Shown one piece after another: positions 17,762 to 26,152 of a stretch of 64,000 bases of DNA (positions within the stretch are counted from its first letter, which is position 1; each line of letters starts with the position of its first letter). Both the position numbers and the translations under genes were made by a program. Under the pieces are notes generated by a model that was not told the DNA's origin, did no database searches, and worked only from the letters and a program-made list of their open reading frames with translations. Source of the DNA: Hydrogenovibrio sp. 3SP14C1 (GTDB taxonomy: Bacteria; Pseudomonadota; Gammaproteobacteria; Thiomicrospirales; Thiomicrospiraceae); contig NZ_JARTLM010000010.1 of assembly GCF_029625905.1 (NCBI RefSeq), positions 1-64,000 of the forward strand, read 5' to 3'.

Positions 17762-19017
17762 GATGCTTTCTCCACTTGACGCTGTATTGCCTGCTCTAAA
17801 ATAGCCAGGCCTGCTTGCAGCTCATCTTCAGGTATGGTTAACGGCGGAATCAACTTAATGACTTGCCCGCCGACACCACAAGGCCCAAATAACATACCGT
17901 GATCAAAACAGTCTCGCGCCACCGCTTTTGCCAGAGCGCCGTCTTTGACATCCAAAGCTTGCATCATGCCTTTGCCTCGAACACAAAACCCTTTATCTGA
18001 ATAACGATCAGCTAACGTTTGCAGGTGCTGTTGCATAACCTGACCTTTCGCACGAGTTTGCGACAATAAATCATCGTCTTCAAAAAAGCGCAGCGCTTCG
18101 CGACCCGCGACAAATGAAATGTTTTGTCCACGGAAAGTTCCGGTATGCTCTCCCGGTTTCCAATGCTGGTCATGTTCAGGCTTGACTAAGTTCATTGCCA
18201 TCGGTGTTCCCAATCCGCCAATGCCTTTCGCCAACGTTACAATATCCGGATCAAGCCCCATGTTTTCAAAACTGAAATACTGCCCTGTTCGACCACATCC
18301 TGCTTGAATGTCGTCGATAATCAATAACGCCCCTAAATCATGCGCCAACTTCTGCAATGCCTGCAACCATTCTGCCGAGGCAACATTTACACCCCCTTCA
18401 GCCTGAATCGCTTCAACGATAAAGGCAGCGGGCTTCTCAGCGCCACCGGAGGAATTTTCATATAAGGCTCTCAAGGTCTCAAGACTCTCCATGCCTCCGC
18501 CTTGATTACTTTCAAATGGCCAGTGAGACACCATCGTTAAAGGCACACCAGACGCATTACGAAACACTTCGTTCGCGGTACACGCCAAAGCGCCCAAGGT
18601 CATGCCATGAAACCCTTGACTGAATGCAACCACGTCTTGGCGTCCCGTGACACGGCGTGCAAGTTTTAGCGCGGCCTCCACCGCATTGGTCCCTGTTGGC
18701 CCCATAAATTGAAGTTTGTAGTCCATTTTTCGAGGCTGAAGGATGGTTTCCACAAACCCTTTTATAAATTCACGTTTGGCGCCTGTCATCATATCCAAAC
18801 TATGCAGCACCCCATCATTTTGAATATATTCCACAATGGCGGCTTTAAGCTTGGGGTGGTTGTGACCAAAATTTAGTACCCCGGCTCCGGCATAAAAATC
18901 AATATATTCTTTACCGTTTTCATCCGTTTGTTTGGCATTTTCACCTTTAACAAAAACGGCCGGATAAGATCGTGCATACGCACGGATTTCAGACTCATAA
19001 CTTGCAAACCAATCCAT
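17758..19017 (-). CDS. doeD: Diaminobutyrate aminotransferase of ectoine breakdown (DoeD-like)
   Basis: A class III PLP aminotransferase of 419 residues. The PLP lysine lies in TLAKGIGGLG, IIDDIQAGCGRTG carries the cofactor-binding Asp, and EAIQAEGGVN is also typical. In this operon it should convert 2,4-diaminobutyrate to aspartate semialdehyde. The start is set at 19017 because AAGGAG lies 6-7 bases before this ATG; nine more in-frame codons upstream look non-coding. It overlaps doeA by four bases. EctB-like biosynthetic transaminases are the main alternative, but no ectA or ectC is present. Confidence 0.84.
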   Translation of the reverse strand: MDWFASYESEIRAYARSYPAVFVKGENAKQTDENGKEYIDFYAGAGVLNFGHNHPKLKAAIVEYIQNDGVLHSLDMMTGAKREFIKGFVETILQPRKMDYKLQFMGPTGTNAVEAALKLARRVTGRQDVVAFSQGFHGMTLGALACTANEVFRNASGVPLTMVSHWPFESNQGGGMESLETLRALYENSSGGAEKPAAFIVEAIQAEGGVNVASAEWLQALQKLAHDLGALLIIDDIQAGCGRTGQYFSFENMGLDPDIVTLAKGIGGLGTPMAMNLVKPEHDQHWKPGEHTGTFRGQNISFVAGREALRFFEDDDLLSQTRAKGQVMQQHLQTLADRYSDKGFCVRGKGMMQALDVKDGALAKAVARDCFDHGMLFGPCGVGGQVIKLIPPLTIPEDELQAGLAILEQAIQRQVEKAS

Positions 19018-19060
19018 CTTTTTTCTCCTTCTAATCCAACACACTATGCTTTAAGCGAAC

Positions 19061-20233
19061 TTAATTAGGCACGGGTGCGCCAGCCAAACGACTAAAAACT
19101 TTAACGACTTTTTTGATTACACGATCATTAAAAACATACTCAGGACTATGACATGGTGCTGAAAAATGCTGACCTTTCTCAGAGTCTTCTGCCATACCGA
19201 CCAAAGCAAAGGCTCCGGGAATTGCATTTAAGTAATAACTGAAATCTTCTGATGCCATCAACGGCATCAACAGTTCAGACGAGGTCGCCTCTTCACCAAA
19301 TTCGGCCTGCAATGCAGCACGATAATCTGCTGCAGGCACCGCATGGTTAATAGTGGCCTCATATCGAGCTCGATTTTCAACCTCTGCGACCACGCCATAA
19401 CTTTTTGCGGTCGCCTCGGTAATTTCTTCAATCAGCTGATTTATGGGCGCTCGCCATTGAGGTTGAGACAACCGGATACTGCCTTCAAGTTTTACTTTAT
19501 CGGGAATAACCGTGACATTACTGATAGCGTTAATTGAGGTGACACTGACCACGGCATTGGCTTGTGGTGGAAGCCGACGACTGACAATTTGCTGTAAATT
19601 CATCGTCACCGCGGCGGCGGCTAAAACAGGATCGTGCGCCACTTCGGGCTGAGAAGCGTGCCCACCCTTTCCTTTCAATGTGATGTGAAAGGTACCATTG
19701 CCTGACATGACAGGCCCGTCTGGGCAAAGCGCTTTTCCAAAAGGAAGGGCTGGCCAGTTATGCCAGCCATATAGATAATCGATACCGTTTAACGCACCGT
19801 CTTCAATCATTTTTTTAGCGCCATGCCCGCCTTCTTCAGCCGGTTGAAAAAGTAAAGAGATAGGATGAGATAATAAGGATTCGTTTTGTTTAAACCAAGC
19901 GGCAGCGGCGAGCAATGTCGCGGTATGACCATCATGACCACAGGCGTGCATTTTGCCCGACTCAGTCGAGCAATAGTCAACCCCTGATGCTTCTGTAATC
20001 GGCAAAGCATCCATGTCAGCTCGAAAAGCGATATGCGGTCCAGCTGCCTTCGGTGCCAAGGTTGCCACGGTACCGAATTGAGCGCAGGCACGCCAAGCAA
20101 TATCCAGCTCTGTTAATTGCGCACGAATATAATCAGCGGTTTGGATTTCTTCCCAGGTTAATTCCGGGTGCTGATGCAACCAGTGGCGACTTATAATCGC
20201 TTTCTCCAGGATAGCCTGCCAAGACTTAGTCAT
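19061..20233 (-). CDS. doeB2: N-acetyl-diaminobutyrate deacetylase DoeB2 (M20 amidohydrolase)
   Basis: This M20-family metal amidohydrolase of 390 residues has HQHPELTWEE near the N-terminus, metal-binding blocks MHACGHDGHTATLLAAAAWF and QPAEEGGHGAKKMIEDG, and a dimerisation domain with GKGGHASQPE. In ectoine operons this family (DoeB2) removes the acetyl group of N-acetyl-2,4-diaminobutyrate made by DoeA. The start at 20233 has an excellent ribosome site (AAGGAG, 6 bases upstream); the 19 extra upstream codons are rejected. It is the first gene of the four-gene operon. Hippurate or indole-acetyl-amino-acid hydrolase is the alternative if seen out of context. Confidence 0.84.
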   Translation of the reverse strand: MTKSWQAILEKAIISRHWLHQHPELTWEEIQTADYIRAQLTELDIAWRACAQFGTVATLAPKAAGPHIAFRADMDALPITEASGVDYCSTESGKMHACGHDGHTATLLAAAAWFKQNESLLSHPISLLFQPAEEGGHGAKKMIEDGALNGIDYLYGWHNWPALPFGKALCPDGPVMSGNGTFHITLKGKGGHASQPEVAHDPVLAAAAVTMNLQQIVSRRLPPQANAVVSVTSINAISNVTVIPDKVKLEGSIRLSQPQWRAPINQLIEEITEATAKSYGVVAEVENRARYEATINHAVPAADYRAALQAEFGEEATSSELLMPLMASEDFSYYLNAIPGAFALVGMAEDSEKGQHFSAPCHSPEYVFNDRVIKKVVKVFSRLAGAPVPN

Positions 20234-20699
20234 TGTTTCTCCTTCAGAATCGGAAACCCGCTTCAGAGAATTGGTGAATTTAACGCACAATACCTCATTA
20301 CTAGAGAAATCAGAACCAACTCAATTAAGAACAACAATTTCAATTAGTTAGAATGAAATAACCGTTCAAAAACTAAACACTCTCGCCCCAGTGTCGCACC
20401 ACTTTAAGTAGCCCGAAGCACCAAAAAGAAAATGAACGACTCTAAAACCTCAAAGAAATAAATAGTTGTTTTGACGTAACAAATACATTAACACATTGTT
20501 TTTATGAGACACAAATACAAAAGTATGACACGTCCTTATAATTTTCAAAGAGCGCCACTAATGTTGTATTAATGGCTGTTTCGAATAGCAAAATATGTCA
20601 AAAAGATGAAATTTAACGGAAAAGCGGTCAGTTTCCCGGAATAGGAATCGACAAGCTGATAAAATAACCGTCATTTTCACAGAAACGTTAAATACCACT
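20234..20699. other. Intergenic region between divergent operons
   Basis: These 466 bases separate the ectoine operon from the exonuclease-hisI operon. They should contain both promoters. A TATAAT lies at 20537-20542 but lacks a convincing -35 element at the right distance. I see no gene, no clear operator and no regulator gene such as doeX. Confidence 0.5.
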
Positions 20700-21782
20700 A
20701 TGAGCAACGCCCAACTTATCTTTATTGATAAACGCAATCAACCGATTAAAGAATACATCGTCGCGGTCGCCGCTTCCGATGGATTGAATATTAAAGGCAT
20801 CCAAATCATAGCCTCCCCTGCGAAGGGCGAAAAAGCGCTCATTAGCGCAACGGTTAAAATCCCACCACTAGAAGACTTGCAGTTCGACACCACAAAAATC
20901 GTGAATGCAATTCTGGATCAACTCGTGGTCGGTGAAGAAACCTTAAGCGTGAAAGAATTGATTGAACGTGCGAGTGAAGAGGATGAAGTACGCAAATCCT
21001 TAAGCAAGTCCGTCAAAAAGCTCAAAAGCAAGTTAACGGATCTCATTAAAGAATTCACGGGGTCAGAAGTCATCAATTTGATTCAGGAGCGTCGTAATGA
21101 TGCTAACTTCAAACTCAAAGAACATGACCAAGAACTGAAGGGTAACAAAGTCGTCTGTATCGACATTGAAGCAACAGACATTTGTACCAAAGACAATGCC
21201 GACATCATCCAAGTTTCTATTTGCGATTTGGAAGGTAATGAACTGCTGAACCAGTTAATCAATCCCGGTTATGACATCCCAGAGAATGACAAACACAACA
21301 TCTGTACCGAAATGGTTCAGGATGCGCCTTTCTTAGCCGATGCCTGGGAAGAAATTCACCGTATTCTAGCCGAAGCGGATACCGTGCTGGCCTACAGTAC
21401 TGAATCTGACTTTGCCTATCTGGAAAAAAGTGCGGAAAAGAAAATGCTGACCTTTGAACTGGATTACAACAAATGGTTGGATGTTGCCGAGCTTTCTAAA
21501 GATTTAGTGGGCGCTTTACGTTGGCAGTCTGAAAAGATGTATTGGTTCTACAAAACGCCAAAGCTAACCGATGCGTATGAAAAAATCATGGGAACCCCTT
21601 TTCCCGGTGATGCGCATGATGCCTTGGCAGATGCACAAGCAACAGCCGAATTGTTTAATGCCATGCTGGTCAGAGGTCGTAAATCACAAGTGAAGATTAA
21701 AAAACCTGAACCGGTGAAAGACGAAATTTCGAACAACCCATTTGCGCAGGCCTTTGCGGCTGCCAAACGTAAGTCGAAATAA
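20700..21782 (+). CDS. DEDDh 3'-5' exonuclease with novel N-terminal extension
   Basis: The C-terminal half (about residues 148-330) is a DnaQ-like exonuclease. DIEAT gives the first Asp/Glu pair, STESDFAYL the second Asp, and HDALADA the His and last Asp of the DEDDh set. The first 145 residues form a separate part: a small alpha/beta-looking region, then a basic, helical stretch (SKSVKKLKSKLTDLIKEF). I do not recognise this part. The protein probably trims single-stranded DNA or RNA ends. The gene is followed after 11 bases by hisI and they are likely co-transcribed, which gives no functional clue. Confidence 0.78.
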   Translation: MSNAQLIFIDKRNQPIKEYIVAVAASDGLNIKGIQIIASPAKGEKALISATVKIPPLEDLQFDTTKIVNAILDQLVVGEETLSVKELIERASEEDEVRKSLSKSVKKLKSKLTDLIKEFTGSEVINLIQERRNDANFKLKEHDQELKGNKVVCIDIEATDICTKDNADIIQVSICDLEGNELLNQLINPGYDIPENDKHNICTEMVQDAPFLADAWEEIHRILAEADTVLAYSTESDFAYLEKSAEKKMLTFELDYNKWLDVAELSKDLVGALRWQSEKMYWFYKTPKLTDAYEKIMGTPFPGDAHDALADAQATAELFNAMLVRGRKSQVKIKKPEPVKDEISNNPFAQAFAAAKRKSK

Positions 21783-21793
21783 GACGAGTCGTT

Positions 21794-22237
21794 ATGTCAC
21801 AACAGCCCACATTCAAACAACTGGAAAAAGCGCAACAAGGCGATTCGTTTGACTGGGAAGCCGTCAAAAAACAAGTCAAATATGACGATAAAGGGCTGAT
21901 TCCAGCCATCGCTCAGCAGTTCGATACCAAAGAAGTGCTCATGATGGCTTGGATGAATGAACTGTCCTTACAAGAAACCCTGCAAACGGGGCGTGTTTGT
22001 TATTGGTCCCGCTCACGTCAGTCGTACTGGCGTAAGGGGGAAGAGTCAGGACAGATTCAGTTGCTAAAAGATTTACGGTTTGACTGTGATGGCGATGCGA
22101 TTTTGTTGCTGGTGGATCAGACTGGTCCAGCCTGTCATACTGGGCGCAAAAGTTGTTTCTACACCGCGATACATAACAACCAGGCTGAAATCTTAACCAA
22201 CCCGATTATCACCCCTGAAGAGTTGTATAAAAAATAG
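21794..22237 (+). CDS. hisI: Phosphoribosyl-AMP cyclohydrolase HisI
   Basis: HisI opens the adenine ring of phosphoribosyl-AMP in histidine synthesis. The 147-residue protein has the family blocks VLMMAWMNELSLQETL, GRVCYWSRSRQSYWRKGE, DCDGDAILLLVDQ and ACHTGRKSCFY. The conserved Cys residues bind zinc. It is the single-domain form without the HisE pyrophosphohydrolase, and no other his gene is near. Its stop codon lies inside the left arm of the terminator hairpin. It probably shares a transcript with the upstream exonuclease gene. Confidence 0.95.
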   Translation: MSQQPTFKQLEKAQQGDSFDWEAVKKQVKYDDKGLIPAIAQQFDTKEVLMMAWMNELSLQETLQTGRVCYWSRSRQSYWRKGEESGQIQLLKDLRFDCDGDAILLLVDQTGPACHTGRKSCFYTAIHNNQAEILTNPIITPEELYKK

Positions 22238-22256
22238 CCAGGCCTGGCTATTTTTT
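22229..22256. terminator. Perfect 28-base palindromic terminator, core CCAGGCCTGG
   Basis: AAAAAATAGCCAGG is followed directly by its exact complement ending in TTTTTT. The hisI stop TAG (22235-22237) is part of the left arm. The truD gene converges from the right and ends at 22272, so the element can end both transcripts. Confidence 0.9.
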
Positions 22257-22271
22257 ACCCGTTTTAAAGTC

Positions 22272-23312
22272 TTAATCTTCCTGCCGCATCACGAATAATT
22301 CGCGCATGACCATAGTCGCATAGCTGCCCGCCGGCAAATCAAAGCTGACCGACAGGGTTTGATTGTCTAACCATTCCCAAGTCATATTTTTTGGCAACAC
22401 TCTTAAAGCGCGGCGTTCTTGTTTTAGCCCGAGCTTTTCCAAACCTGCCTGCCAAATCGAATGTTGTTCCAATACTGATCGTTCAAGTTGAAAAGCTTCG
22501 CTTTGTGACGGCAGTACACCTCGCCCCGTCAGAGCACCGGTTGGGTGAATATCTTCTTCAGTTACCCGTTTGGCTAAATCTGAAGCACCATCATCGGCAA
22601 ACCATTTTTGCGACCCTTCTAGCTGAAATACATCTCCAGGTAAGGCCCTATTCCAAGTGCCCTGCTGTACACGCTGACTTAAAACTTCATTAAAAATCCA
22701 GGAACGAGCAGCGGAAATATACATGGTTTTTTGATGACGCTTAGGTGCTTTAATCTGGCCTTGGAACAAAGCCGTTGCTTTTGCTAGATTCTGAAAATCA
22801 TTTCCAAAACGTTGTTCACCAAAATAATTTGGTATGCCCTCTTGAGCAACCTGTTGCAAACGGCGTTCAACGTCCGTGATTTCGCCGGTTATTTCCCGTA
22901 AAACCAACGTAAAACGATTTCCAGACAACCCTCCCGTCTGAAGTTTTCTATTATGCCGTAATGCTTTTAAAATCGTGACTCCGGGCACCTCAAGACTCTG
23001 AGTATCAGGATCTTGCTTACCCGGCAAATGGATACTCATCCATTGCCGAGTGACCGCTTGGCGATCTTTTTTACCCGCCACGCCCATTTCTTTTTGGGTG
23101 ACTCCAGCCCATCTTGCAATTTGCTTGGCAACCCAGTCCGTGTTCTGTCCAATTTTTTCGACCCACACCCATAAATGCTCTCCTTCTCCTGTCAAAGAAA
23201 AAGCAAGTTGCTCCGTAACTTGAAAGTCCGCTGGCTCCGCTTTTAAAATTGCCCCACTTTCAGGACGGCCATAAGCAAAGGCAAAATGGGAAAACGTGAC
23301 AGGGTAGGACAT
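22272..23312 (-). CDS. truD: tRNA pseudouridine synthase TruD
   Basis: TruD makes pseudouridine 13 in certain tRNAs. The 346-residue protein has the catalytic block GVAGKKDRQAVTRQW (Asp of KKDR), the family block GVPNYFGEQRFG-like IPNYFGEQRFGNDFQNL, and the TruD-specific inserted domain. The length fits E. coli TruD. The start is set at the ATG at 23312; an in-frame TTG nine bases upstream is possible. It is monocistronic. A large hairpin just upstream belongs to the preceding lipoprotein gene. Confidence 0.94.
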   Translation of the reverse strand: MSYPVTFSHFAFAYGRPESGAILKAEPADFQVTEQLAFSLTGEGEHLWVWVEKIGQNTDWVAKQIARWAGVTQKEMGVAGKKDRQAVTRQWMSIHLPGKQDPDTQSLEVPGVTILKALRHNRKLQTGGLSGNRFTLVLREITGEITDVERRLQQVAQEGIPNYFGEQRFGNDFQNLAKATALFQGQIKAPKRHQKTMYISAARSWIFNEVLSQRVQQGTWNRALPGDVFQLEGSQKWFADDGASDLAKRVTEEDIHPTGALTGRGVLPSQSEAFQLERSVLEQHSIWQAGLEKLGLKQERRALRVLPKNMTWEWLDNQTLSVSFDLPAGSYATMVMRELFVMRQED

Positions 23313-23330
23313 AAAACTCAATTCTTTTAG

Positions 23331-23369
23331 TGAAAAACAAAGGCCTGATAGGGTAACCCTACCAGGCCT
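23331..23369 (-). terminator. Terminator of the lipoprotein gene, with two CAGGCCTG-type arms
   Basis: AGGCCTGATAGGGT (23341-23354) pairs with ACCCTACCAGGCCT (23356-23369) with one G-U-type mismatch. On the minus strand the hairpin runs into TTTGTTTTTC. Unusually, each arm holds a copy of the palindromic motif; 23362-23371 is an exact CCAGGCCTGG. Confidence 0.75.
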
Positions 23370-23416
23370 GGACGATTTGGCTTATTTCAGCCAAAGAGAT
23401 TCAGAAGAGAAAAACC

Positions 23417-23878
23417 TTATAGGTTTCTATACAGCTTCTCTTCAATGGGCAGTTCTTTACCTTGCGGTTCATCCAAATAAATTTGAATCAAAATCTGGTT
23501 GATATTGCCCGGTACCATAAAGTCTTTAATCATTTGGCGCGCCCCGACAGGCGAATCTTTATTGATGTAATTATAAAGATTGCGAAGCTGACACTTATTA
23601 TCAGGGTCTGATGCTCGAGGGCGCAACATATTGCCCCCTTCTAGCTTATAGGACTGATTGGTGATGATCTTAACATGATGATAATAATCTGCCGACAACG
23701 GTTTTTTAAAGCAGATCTGAAGCATACGGTCGAAATTACCAGAGCCGTTATCCAAATTATCCACAATCTGCACAGACGTAATTTCAACTGGAGGCTTTGA
23801 ACAAGCGCTCAACCCTACCGACATCAGCAACGTCATCATGACTAGGCCGATATTTTTGATTGCACGATCACCCATCAC
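23417..23878 (-). CDS. Hypothetical lipoprotein
   Basis: The protein has 153 residues. A lipoprotein signal peptide ends in LSAC (Cys26 or near), so it is lipid-anchored, probably at the outer membrane since the next residue is Ser. The mature part is small and soluble, with two internal Cys residues (ICFKKP and KCQLRN) that could form a disulfide. I do not recognise the family and do not assign a function. TACTCC-type sequence upstream on the minus strand reads GGAG before the ATG. The gene is monocistronic, with a strong terminator. Confidence 0.75.
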   Translation of the reverse strand: MMGDRAIKNIGLVMMTLLMSVGLSACSKPPVEITSVQIVDNLDNGSGNFDRMLQICFKKPLSADYYHHVKIITNQSYKLEGGNMLRPRASDPDNKCQLRNLYNYINKDSPVGARQMIKDFMVPGNINQILIQIYLDEPQGKELPIEEKLYRNL

Positions 23879-23956
23879 GTTTACTCCTTTTTACTTACCT
23901 CTGAGCAAAATATACTCAAAGCTAAATGCTTTAGCAAATAAAAACCAGAAAAAGAC

Positions 23957-24874
23957 TTAAACCTGGTTTTGCTGAATCCCTGCAATCTGCCAATTACCTT
24001 CTCCAGCCGCTAACCGACGAATATGCCAGATTTCATTAAAGGCATGCGCAAATCCATCTTGCTCTTCTTTAATAAAACCGCTAAAGCGTACGCTGACAAC
24101 AAAAAACTCTCCATCCACTGCCATATCAGCCATTTCAGCCGTCAACTCTTCTACTTCGGTATGATTTTCTCCTGCTTGTAAACTGTCCATTTCAGATTGT
24201 AATGCTGTCATGAGCTCTGGCGTGCAATAGTCTTTCAACTCACTCAAATCCAAAGCATCCCAAGCATTTTGTACCGCAATAAAATGCCCTTTAGCACTTT
24301 CAATAAAGCTAATATCATCAAACCAATCCGGTTTTTGCGCTGTCAACTCTGCTTGCTCTGATAAAGCAGAACCGATAATACTGCCGTTGCCATGTGGTTC
24401 ATAAGCAGGCGCATGACTTTCGCGCACAAGGATAGAGGACTCTTGCGATTGCGCATCATAATGGGTTCGCTCTGCATTACGTGAATAAGCAGGTTGCATC
24501 ATCGCTTGGCGTTTTTTCAAAAAGCTCATTAACAAAAAGGCCACCAAGACGATCAATAAAATATCCAATAACTGAATGCCTTCAAACCCATCGCCAAATA
24601 GCATCGCGGCCAACAAACCACCTGCTGCGATTCCTGCTAGAGGTCCTAAAAATCTTGAAGCGCCTGATGTTCTAGCACCGGCTGCCGTCGTATTGTTTTT
24701 TGCACTGGCCGACTCTGTTTTAGAGCTGGGCTTGGTACTATTGAATTTTTTAGGCGCGATTTGCTTTGAATACCCAAAGCTTCCACCACCGCCAAAGCGT
24801 TTTGCTTCTGCCACTTGCATCGTTGCAAAAAACGTAAATGTCATCATCGAGAGCCAAAGTGTTAGTTTTTTCAT
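23957..24874 (-). CDS. Tim44-like domain membrane protein
   Basis: This 305-residue protein has an N-terminal signal or anchor (LWLSMMTFTFFATMQVAEA) and a Gly-rich stretch (KRFGGGGSFGYSKQ). Two short hydrophobic segments follow near residues 75-120 (FLGPLAGIAAGGLLAAMLFG and LLDILLIVLVAFLLMSFL). The C-terminal Tim44-like domain (about 180-300) ends with IWHIRRLAAGEGNWQIAGIQ. This layout is common in proteobacteria; the fold resembles the mitochondrial import subunit, but its bacterial role is not established. It is likely an inner-membrane protein with the domain on one side of the membrane. Confidence 0.85.
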   Translation of the reverse strand: MKKLTLWLSMMTFTFFATMQVAEAKRFGGGGSFGYSKQIAPKKFNSTKPSSKTESASAKNNTTAAGARTSGASRFLGPLAGIAAGGLLAAMLFGDGFEGIQLLDILLIVLVAFLLMSFLKKRQAMMQPAYSRNAERTHYDAQSQESSILVRESHAPAYEPHGNGSIIGSALSEQAELTAQKPDWFDDISFIESAKGHFIAVQNAWDALDLSELKDYCTPELMTALQSEMDSLQAGENHTEVEELTAEMADMAVDGEFFVVSVRFSGFIKEEQDGFAHAFNEIWHIRRLAAGEGNWQIAGIQQNQV

Positions 24875-24950
24875 ATTTTACCTTTTGTACTTCAGTATTT
24901 AGAGTTGCAGAGATTGTACCCAATTTAAAGAAGGTGTGCGGGATTAACAC

Positions 24951-25107
24951 TCAAACTTTCACACCTCTTGAAATGGTATCGTTTTACCTTGCTTGGCCTT
25001 GCCATAACTGCCAAACACCCCATAAAATTGGGCTTATAGGCTGGTGTACTCTCTTAATCGACACTACAACAAACTGTCCGATAGGCTCAACCTGGGCTTG
25101 CATATAA
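24951..25107 (-). pseudogene. Decayed 3' end of a second RsmC-like methyltransferase gene
   Basis: The plus-strand bases 24956-25040 align with 26158-26243, the 3' end of the intact methyltransferase gene. There are about ten substitutions and two single-base gaps. Translation on the minus strand gives QVEPIGQFVVVSI against QLEPGGQFVVVTI in the intact protein. A frameshifted part follows, then DTISRGVKV and a TGA at 24951-24953 against YTISRCVKK in the intact protein. The fragment is therefore a relic of a paralogous gene in the same orientation. Its 5' part is gone or unrecognisable beyond about 25110. Confidence 0.75.
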
Positions 25108-25243
25108 TGTTGCACGAATAGAACCTTTTAAACCTCGGGCGTCTCAACTTTTTGGATCACTCGGTAAGAGTATTTTTTTCTGCTAGGTTGATGAATTTTT
25201 ATAATGCCATATAGGTACCAGATTGTGTCACGACGCCATATGG

Positions 25244-25711
25244 TTAATTATCTCCTAATAGAGCACGATATTCTTGTTCCGTTATTTCAACGTCCAGTGC
25301 ATCTGAACTTGAGGTTTGGGCGTCAGTAAAACGACGATTATGTTGCGCTTCAGGAATGTATTGACGTAAATCGAGGCATGCGAGTTCGTATGCCGATGAA
25401 ACTTGATTTAAAAGCGTAATTCTTGCTTCGCTAGGATTGTTTTGTTCAAGGTCGAAATTCAACATTTCTTGAAAAAGATGATAATTATCATCGGCGTTTT
25501 TTTGTATAGTCACCAAACTATCAGCGGGGCAGTCTTCTAAAGCGACGACAGAGACCTTCTGATATAATTCGATTAACTCCTGAACCGAGTCATGAAAGTT
25601 TAAGTGATCACATAATTCACTATCTCTTGGTAGAATTTCCACATCAAAATTCTGTATCTTTTCGATAGATTCCTTTGTGTCAGAATAAATTCCTTTACTT
25701 TTGGTAAGCAT
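25244..25711 (-). CDS. Acidic hypothetical protein in an accessory patch
   Basis: I do not recognise this 155-residue soluble, strongly acidic protein. It is predicted to be mostly helical (for example SVQELIELYQKVSVVAL and DNYHLFQEMLNFDLEQN) and has no membrane segment or signal peptide. A good ribosome site (GAGGAAG, about 8 bases before the ATG) supports real translation. It lies between the methyltransferase relic and the intact methyltransferase gene, flanked by long non-coding AT-rich DNA, so it is probably an accessory gene. Confidence 0.6.
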   Translation of the reverse strand: MLTKSKGIYSDTKESIEKIQNFDVEILPRDSELCDHLNFHDSVQELIELYQKVSVVALEDCPADSLVTIQKNADDNYHLFQEMLNFDLEQNNPSEARITLLNQVSSAYELACLDLRQYIPEAQHNRRFTDAQTSSSDALDVEITEQEYRALLGDN

Positions 25712-26152
25712 ACTTAAACTTCCTCATTCAAGCTTACAGTATCTCAATGGTACGCAAAAATACAAACTAATCAAGTAGTTATTTCTGTTGGCACCGATTC
25801 CTAATACATATTTAGATGTTTTTCTGTGGCTGCTTAGACCTTTACGTGTGAAACCGTTACATACTGAATATAACAGGAAAATTTATTGAGCAGAGTGCTC
25901 TAACAATGAGGTCAAAAAGCTGGGCCACTAGACTAGATAGGCTCTATAGGTCTAAGGCCAGCATTGGTGACCTGCAAGGAGATCAGTTGTTATGATTGAT
26001 TAGAATAGAGAAGGAATGCGTGATATCTGAGTCACTTTTATGACTGTAAAATAGTCTCATACAAATGAAAACATGGACAATAAAACTTAAGAAAATAACA
26101 ATATATCGTCCCCCGTTATAAACCAAAAAGAGAGGATATCTTGTTAATTTAC
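25712..26152. other. AT-rich non-coding stretch
   Basis: These 441 bases hold no convincing gene. A 61-codon open frame on the minus strand at 25983-26168 overlaps the methyltransferase 3' end and has no clear ribosome site. The minus-strand sequence near 25877-25910 loosely resembles a tRNA D-arm, but no cloverleaf can be drawn. It looks like decayed accessory DNA. Confidence 0.45.

Noticed and set aside
20471-20542. Candidate promoter TTGACG ... TATAAT upstream of the exonuclease gene
   Set aside because: The two boxes are about 60 bases apart, far from a working spacing.
24838-25107. 89-codon plus-strand open frame
   Set aside because: It is the reverse strand of the methyltransferase relic and of the Tim44-protein gene start.
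25870-25915. Minus-strand sequence resembling a tRNA D-arm (GTTAGAGCACTCTGCTC)
   Set aside because: No anticodon stem, T-arm or acceptor stem can be drawn around it. At most it is a chance match or an old relic.
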